Shown: one piece after another, positions 59,524 to 64,000 of the stretch | Layout of the letters: each line of letters starts with the position of its first letter | Numbering within the stretch: the stretch's first letter is position 1 | Assembly (NCBI RefSeq): GCF_022376445.1 | Contig: NW_025954992.1 | Span: forward strand, 62,001 to 126,000 | Length of the DNA: 64,000 bases | DNA from: Fomitopsis serialis | Taxonomy: Eukaryota > Basidiomycota > Agaricomycetes > Polyporales > Fomitopsidaceae | Direction of reading: 5' to 3' | Program-made: the position numbers and the translations under genes | The notes under the pieces: generated by a model | The model's input: only the letters and a program-made list of their open reading frames with translations | Database searches by the model: none | Told to the model about the DNA's origin: nothing

Positions 59524-60310
59524 TTACCGCGACCACTCGCGCCTGCCGTCCGGGAAGAACTTCTCTCGCGCTTCCTTGCTCACGACGTGCACCGCGAACT
59601 CGCCAGCGTCGATCATAGCCCACCCGCCATTCACCTGTCGCTTCGAGTTCGGGGGCAGTGGTAGAGGCTGCTGAGAAGTCAAGAGCTGCGGCAAGAGTTG
59701 AGAAAGCCACAATCATATGCATAGGGGACAGTACGCACCACTTTCCGGACTACTCTGACGACAGACTCGATTGCACCACGTTTCTCCGTACCTTCCTTCA
59801 CCTGAACGAGCATGGATGTAAATATTATGATGAAGCAAAGTAACCTGTACTGACCTGCGCTACCACTATCCAACTCCAGACGCCGCCTGTGTAATCATAG
59901 ACCCCCTCGCCCGCGTACGTCCGTCCCCGCTTGCGGCGCCCCTTGGCCGGGTAATCCGGCAAGGGCGGGCCCAGCACTGTTGGAATTGGCTCACGGACCC
60001 GGAGCATGCCTGGCTCGAGATGTGGTGATTTGCTCAGGGCGGCATGGAGCTGAGCGATGGGACTCTCTGGCGGGATGTCGGCGGGGAGCGGTGGCTGCTG
60101 GGCTTGGAGTGAGGGTCTCGCGGGAGACTGGGTAGCGTTGGGTTGTCGTGACGAGGATCCTGGAAGGTCTGACTGGTCCACAAACCATGGCAAGGTGCTA
60201 GGAGCAGGCGAAGACGAAGGTCCAGAAGGAAGAGTAGATAGAGCACGTCGCGGGAGGTCCGTCCTGAGCCGGCAGACGCGTCGCCGGGCACCGAGTCGCA
60301 GAGCTTGCAT
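59524..60310 (-). CDS. Mitochondrial RsfS/ATP25-type ribosome-silencing factor domain protein
   Basis: RsfS-domain proteins bind the large ribosomal subunit near bL14/uL14 and help its assembly or keep it from joining; the eukaryotic forms are mitochondrial. ATG 60310 gives MQALRLGARRRVCRLRTDLP with ALSTLPSG, an Arg/Ser-rich import-type presequence. A Pro-rich stretch with LPWFVDQSDLPG and SPIAQLHAALSKSPHLEPGM precedes the domain: VYDYTGGVWSWIVVAQ, intron, VKEGTEKRGAIESVVRVVRK, intron, LLTSQQPLPLPPNSKRQV, GGWAMIDAGEFAVHVVSKEA and REKFFPDGRREWSR, stop TAA 59526-59524. The GWxxIDxGEFAVHV core is the family signature. About 225 residues. It lacks the long C-terminal part of yeast ATP25, so it is closer to the one-domain forms. 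Pieces of its 3' end recur at 37.6, 39.7/41.4 and 57.4 kb. Confidence 0.82.
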
Positions 60311-60786
60311 ATCAGCTAGTCAATGCCGCCAGACGTTGAAGTGCAGGAAGGTGTAGTCCCGAGTGTGGCGAAAGTATGTATAAGTACTGATGTACGTTGC
60401 GTGTCAGTACGTTGAGATGGTTGTTTGACCAGGTAGAAAACGAAGGCACATGATCTGGCCCCTTCGACTTAGCGCCCATTTACTCTGCCGATCGTGCACA
60501 GGGTGCCTGAAGGGCATGCATGGGTCATGGACTGACGACTACTCTACCTCGTACACATGCTGGGCTCAGAGCCACTATATACATCCATTAATACACAATC
60601 GCCTGCATCCTGACCATGGGGCAAATAAATACTGAAGGATGCCGAGACTTACGTCCATGGTGTTGACAGGGCTTTATCACAAGCATCGCGCGGCCACTTG
60701 GACACTCTTCGCTTCGGCGCTCAGGCAGCACTGGCAGCTCCCTGCGCTCAACACCTCTCCCTCCGCCACGTCCCCTCCCCGCAGTC
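60311..60786. promoter_or_regulatory. Divergent region between RsfS and Shr3-like genes
   Basis: 476 bp between opposite starts, holding both promoters. Pyrimidine-rich just before 60787 (ctccctccgccacgtcccc). Nothing else seen. Confidence 0.45.
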
Positions 60787-61598
60787 ATGGGCGGCCTCCG
60801 AATGAGCGTCGTCTTCTGTGCGACCTCCTTTCTCCTCGGTGCGTCCGAGCTCAGTGCGCGCAGAGCAGCCGCGCTCGCTCTGCGCTTCAGACCAACCGCT
60901 GACGCCCAACAGGCCTTCTCTTCACCCACTGGACCGCCGACTCGCTCACGCTCTGGAAGTCGCCCGACACACAGACGGATGCACATCTCTGGGCGGCGGC
61001 GGCGTACTACGCCGTGCTGGCACGCATGCCGGCGTCGCTGGCCTACATGTACGCTGGCGTAGCGGGGGTCGGCGCACTCACAATTTTATGGAGCCTGCGT
61101 GACGGACGCGCGGGGAATCTGATGTTTGACGGGGGAAGCATCTGTGGGCATTCACATCATATCGACTCCCGTATAAGTATTGACACTGTGCAGTTCTGTA
61201 CGGGGCGGGAATATATGTCTATGCTCATGACGTCCTACCAAGTGAGTACTTGTGCCGGTTACGCACGCGCGTCTGAGCTCGCACTAACTGCGCGCACAGA
61301 TCTCTCCACGAACTTCACGTACCTCTCCTTCCCCTCCCAATCCCCTTCAGCCTCCCTGTCCTCAACAACCCTGCCGCCATTCCCAGCCTATCTCCGCGGG
61401 CCCACACTCCAGCTCGCGTCCTCGCACCTCGTGTGCAGCGTCATGCTCACGGGTGTGATCCTGCTGCAGGCAGGGCGGTGGTGGGCGGAGCAGGCGGACG
61501 AGGACGGGGAAGGCGAGGCTATGGTCGAGGACGGCGACGAGTTGACGACGACGCGAGAAGGCACGCCAACACCGCCCGAGTCGAAGAAGACGCGATGA
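60787..61598 (+). CDS. Shr3-type ER chaperone for amino acid permeases
   Basis: Shr3 is an ER membrane protein that helps amino acid permeases fold before COPII export. ATG 60787: MGGLRMSVVFCATSFLLG (first membrane segment). After a 78 bp intron: LLFTHWTADSLTLWKSPD, DAHLWAAAAYYAVLARMPAS, LAYMYAGVAGVGALTILWSL and RDGRAGNLMFDGGSI. A second intron (gtgggc..gtgcag) joins FLYGAGIYVYAHDVLPN, a third (gtgagt..cgcacag) LSTNFTYLSFPSQSPS, then LQLASSHLVCSVMLTGVILL and QAGRWWAEQADEDGEGEA, ending TPPESKKTR, stop TGA 61596-61598. Four hydrophobic segments and an acidic cytosolic tail fit the family. The exon phases keep the frame at all three introns. Confidence 0.9.
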
Positions 61599-62339
61599 CA
61601 TGGGAAGACAGGCCACGTCATGGAGATATGGGCGGAGACAAAATTGGGCGTGACCGCCTGGACGGTGATGCACGGGGATGCCCCTTCGCAAGCGCTATGG
61701 AACGCTCGAATGTTAAAATATGACAGGGAGCGACGTGTAATCTCGGCCGCAGGATACTGCTCAAACTATGCACACGAGCACTTGGCTGTAGTGCGATGCT
61801 TTAGAGACGTGGGTGGTCGTTTTTGCTTGGTGACAGAATCCGGCATGTTCTCTGTGAGCGCAATGTGAGTGATGACCGTTTCATTTCCAAATCCATGTGT
61901 TCTGTCAATGCTTGAGGTCCGTTCTTCATCAGACAGGCCTCACAGTGTCTGGGAGAGCCTGGTTCAAATTTCAAGCTTCAAGACTGGTTGGTGCCTGTGT
62001 TTCGCTGCTACGGTTGCTGCAAAGAGCTCATCATTGGTCGCTACACAAGCACTGTCGGTGTCAATCGCGCACTTCATATTCGATTCACCGCGGGCGATAC
62101 TGAGGTGCTGTCAAGGCGTCATCTGGGCCGCGTACCACAGAAAGTAGTCGTCAACTGTTCAGTACGTCTATTGGTGCAAGAAACCGAGTTAAATGCATGT
62201 CATCACCATGTTCCGTAAGGTATCGTGTACATGAGGTATATCCTAGTATGCGCAATGTCACCGTATCACTGTCATCTACCAATGCTCGAACTACGAGCTC
62301 GCACCCATATCTGCGAGCCTTGCATTCCAAACTACTCTC
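61599..62339. other. Convergent 3' region
   Basis: 740 bp between stop codons of the Shr3-like gene and the Gly/Met-rich gene. Open frames (61620-62218) are unsupported. Nothing recognisable. Confidence 0.45.
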
Positions 62340-64000
62340 TCAACTCCTGTACCGCGTGTCAACGCTCCTCGCACGATGCCTGTGCGACCTCGGCCTCCTC
62401 TCCCTATCAATAATGACTGTTCCTCCCTGCGGCACGGTTAGCCCATTCTGGCCGTACCCATAGCCTCCATACCCGCCGTACGCACCAGCCATACCGGCAG
62501 CCGGCATGCCGCCAACAGGTGCACCGGCCATGGCGGGTTGCGCGTACACACCCCCGAGGCCCGCCCCGCCTGGAGCGCCAGCATACGCAACGCTGGGTGT
62601 GTAATTCGCGCCTGCGGCTCCAGGGTAGCCTCCCCCCATGCCTGCCCCTCCCCCATGCCCGCGCCACCCATTCCCGCCGCACCTCCGAACCCTACACCTC
62701 CCCCACCTCCTCCAAGCCCCGCACCCGGTAGACCGCCTGCCATACCACCTGCCATACCCATGCCTGAACCCGCCCTGCTACTACCGAGCATCGGCGACCC
62801 CGCCGACGAGGATCCCATCCCTCCCCCCATCCCCATCTGTCCCCCATCCCCATCTGCCCGCCCATCCCCGGCCGCATCCCCGCGCCGCCCACGACGGAGG
62901 CGGAGCTCACGCGCCGGAGTCCGCGCGGCCGCCCGCCCACGCCGTTGCCGAAGTCGCGTGCGACGGGGTTGCCGGGGCTTCCCTGCGCGCTGCTCATGCC
63001 CATGCCTGCTCCTCCCATGCCTCCACCTCCTGCTCCCATGCCGTTGTATCCCATCCCTCCTCCGCCCATGCCTCCGCCTCCCATGCCTCCGCCTCCCATG
63101 CCTCCGCCTCCCATGCCTCCGCCTCCCATGCCTCCGCCTCCCATGCCTCCGCCCCCCATGCCTCCGCCCCCATGCCTCCGCCTCCCATTCCCATTCCTCC
63201 TCCCATTCCTCCGCCCATCCCTCCCATACCGCCGTAGCCCATGCCGGCTGCGCCAGGCATCACGCCAGCACCCATGCCAGCCGCACCAGGCATCACGCCC
63301 GCCCCCATGGCTCCGCCTCCGGCTTCCTCCTGGACGAGCACCCTTCTCGCGATGCGCGACGCCGTCGCAGCTGCTGCCTCTGCAGCATCCCGCTTCCCGT
63401 ACGAATCCAGCGCTCGTCCTGTGAACTGCCAGAGCTGTGTCGCTGCAGGGCCCGGTCAGTCAATGCGGACAAGGGCCGAAATGGACAGATGCACGCACTT
63501 TCCGCGATGGCCATGGCGATGAGCGCCTCGCGCTGTCGCTCGATGTCTTGTCCGAGCGGGTCGAAGACGTTTTGGCGGCGGTACTTGCAGACGCGGTAGG
63601 CCTCGTACGCGGCCGCGGCGCCGATATCCGCGGGGAGGACTTGCGAGAGGTTTACCTGCAAGGGCGCAATCAGAGCAAGATTACAACGGTGAGTGGAAGC
63701 ACACGTACTAAGCCACCGTATACACGACGATGCCAATACCTAGCTTCGTTGAAGCCGATGCCTGTTGCCGCAGACATCTGTCCCATGACGGATTGGTAGA
63801 ATGCTCTGTGACCAGTGAACGTCGTTCAGCCACGAATCGTGGGACGTGGCTGAAGATACCTACTGATCGCCGCTGAGCGCATGTGCAGAGAAGTAGTCCT
63901 GGCCGCCCCAATGTCCCTGGGGCTCCCAGCCTGGCGTTGGCGGTTGCCCAAACCTGTACTGCGAGTCATGGTGGGAGTGAGCCCTATCTCCCATCGACGA
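62340..64000 (-). CDS. Gly/Met-rich repeat protein with a CipC-like N-terminal region (runs off right edge)
   Basis: The first exon is open to the edge; a possible start is ATG 63994 (MGDRAHSHHDSQYRFGQ). Exons: DYFSAHALSGDQ, AFYQSVMGQMSAATGIGF with NEARYWHRRVYGGL, then VNLSQVLPADIGAAAAYEAY, RQNVFDPLGQDIERQREAL and LWQFTGRALDSYGKRDAAEA; the AAAAYEA motif resembles fungal CipC-like proteins, tentatively. The rest is built of GMGGG units (63050-63190, roughly eight copies of cctcccatgcctccg on plus), then a Gly/Ala/Met-rich part, with a C-terminal basic RERRPRSHRHRARS, stop TGA 62342-62340. Within it the frame breaks at three runs of five C (63167-63171, 62841-62845, 62650-62654); six C, as in neighbouring repeats, would keep it open each time. 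Confidence 0.68.
63050..63195 (-). repeat. Tandem 15 bp repeat encoding GMGGG units
   Basis: About eight copies of cctcccatgcctccg-type units on the plus strand, read as MGGGG on the minus strand. Unit sequence varies only in C-run length, a setting for slippage or for consensus errors. Confidence 0.85.

Noticed and set aside
63050..63195. CRISPR-like or minisatellite array
   Set aside because: Units are contiguous, without spacers, and encode GMGGG repeats in a splice-linked gene.
62538..63599. Plus-strand Pro/Ala/Ser-rich frame of 353 codons
   Set aside because: It is the complement of the GMGGG repeat. The minus strand has family-like exons with splice sites feeding into the repeat.

Overview
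This window reads as nuclear DNA of a filamentous basidiomycete, most likely a wood- or litter-associated Agaricomycete (inference). The support is a gene about every 2-2.5 kb on both strands, introns mostly 45-60 bp with GT..AG ends (up to 8 in a 145-residue protein), pyrimidine-rich leaders, and eukaryotic families such as a linker histone, NOT4, RAD18, COMPASS Ash2/Bre2 and CAP/Srv2. No operons, CRISPR arrays, rRNA or convincing tRNA genes were seen.

Layout. 1-4.5 kb: a Ser/Pro-rich protein running off the left edge (-). 5.6-6.1 kb: a short LINE tail. 6.3-17.5 kb: a UbcH7-like E2 (-), Ash2/Bre2 SPRY protein (+), PhoD-like phosphatase (-), CAP (-), an intact MIF-type tautomerase (-) with a relic MIF tail nearby. 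18.4-22.9 kb: membrane-anchored beta-propeller plus amidohydrolase (+). 23.2-29.2 kb: mitochondrial GGQ rescue factor (-), histone H1 (+), TFIIB-type zinc-ribbon protein (-). 29.6-35.3 kb: a long PLP decarboxylase of the basidiomycete noncanonical aromatic amino acid decarboxylase type (-) and a GPI-anchored double-cupredoxin protein (-). 35.75-41.7 kb: two F-box genes (+), then a copy of an RsfS gene tail split by a 1.6 kb LINE. 42-55 kb: MUG113-type GIY-YIG protein (-), PDCD5 (+), NOT4 (+), a one-pass membrane protein (-), RAD18 (+), a small hydrophilic stress-type protein (-). 55.3-60.3 kb: an inverted copy of the F-box pair (-), then the intact mitochondrial RsfS gene (-). 60.8-64 kb: Shr3-type permease chaperone (+) and a Gly/Met-rich protein running off the right edge (-).

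The least ordinary part is the mosaic at 35-42 and 55-60 kb: an inverted segmental duplication of about 3.8 kb per arm carrying two F-box genes each, fragments of the RsfS 3' end at several junctions, and a LINE whose unoccupied target sequence survives in the other arm. The unlinked housekeeping genes show no obvious shared pathway, though several concern ubiquitin (E2, RAD18, NOT4, F-box) and two concern mitochondrial ribosomes (RsfS, GGQ factor).

A second theme is data quality. At about 17 places a gene would stay in frame if one more base were present, usually in a short homopolymer; every discrepancy has the same sign. This looks more like consensus deletion errors than true decay, so 'broken' calls here should be treated with caution.
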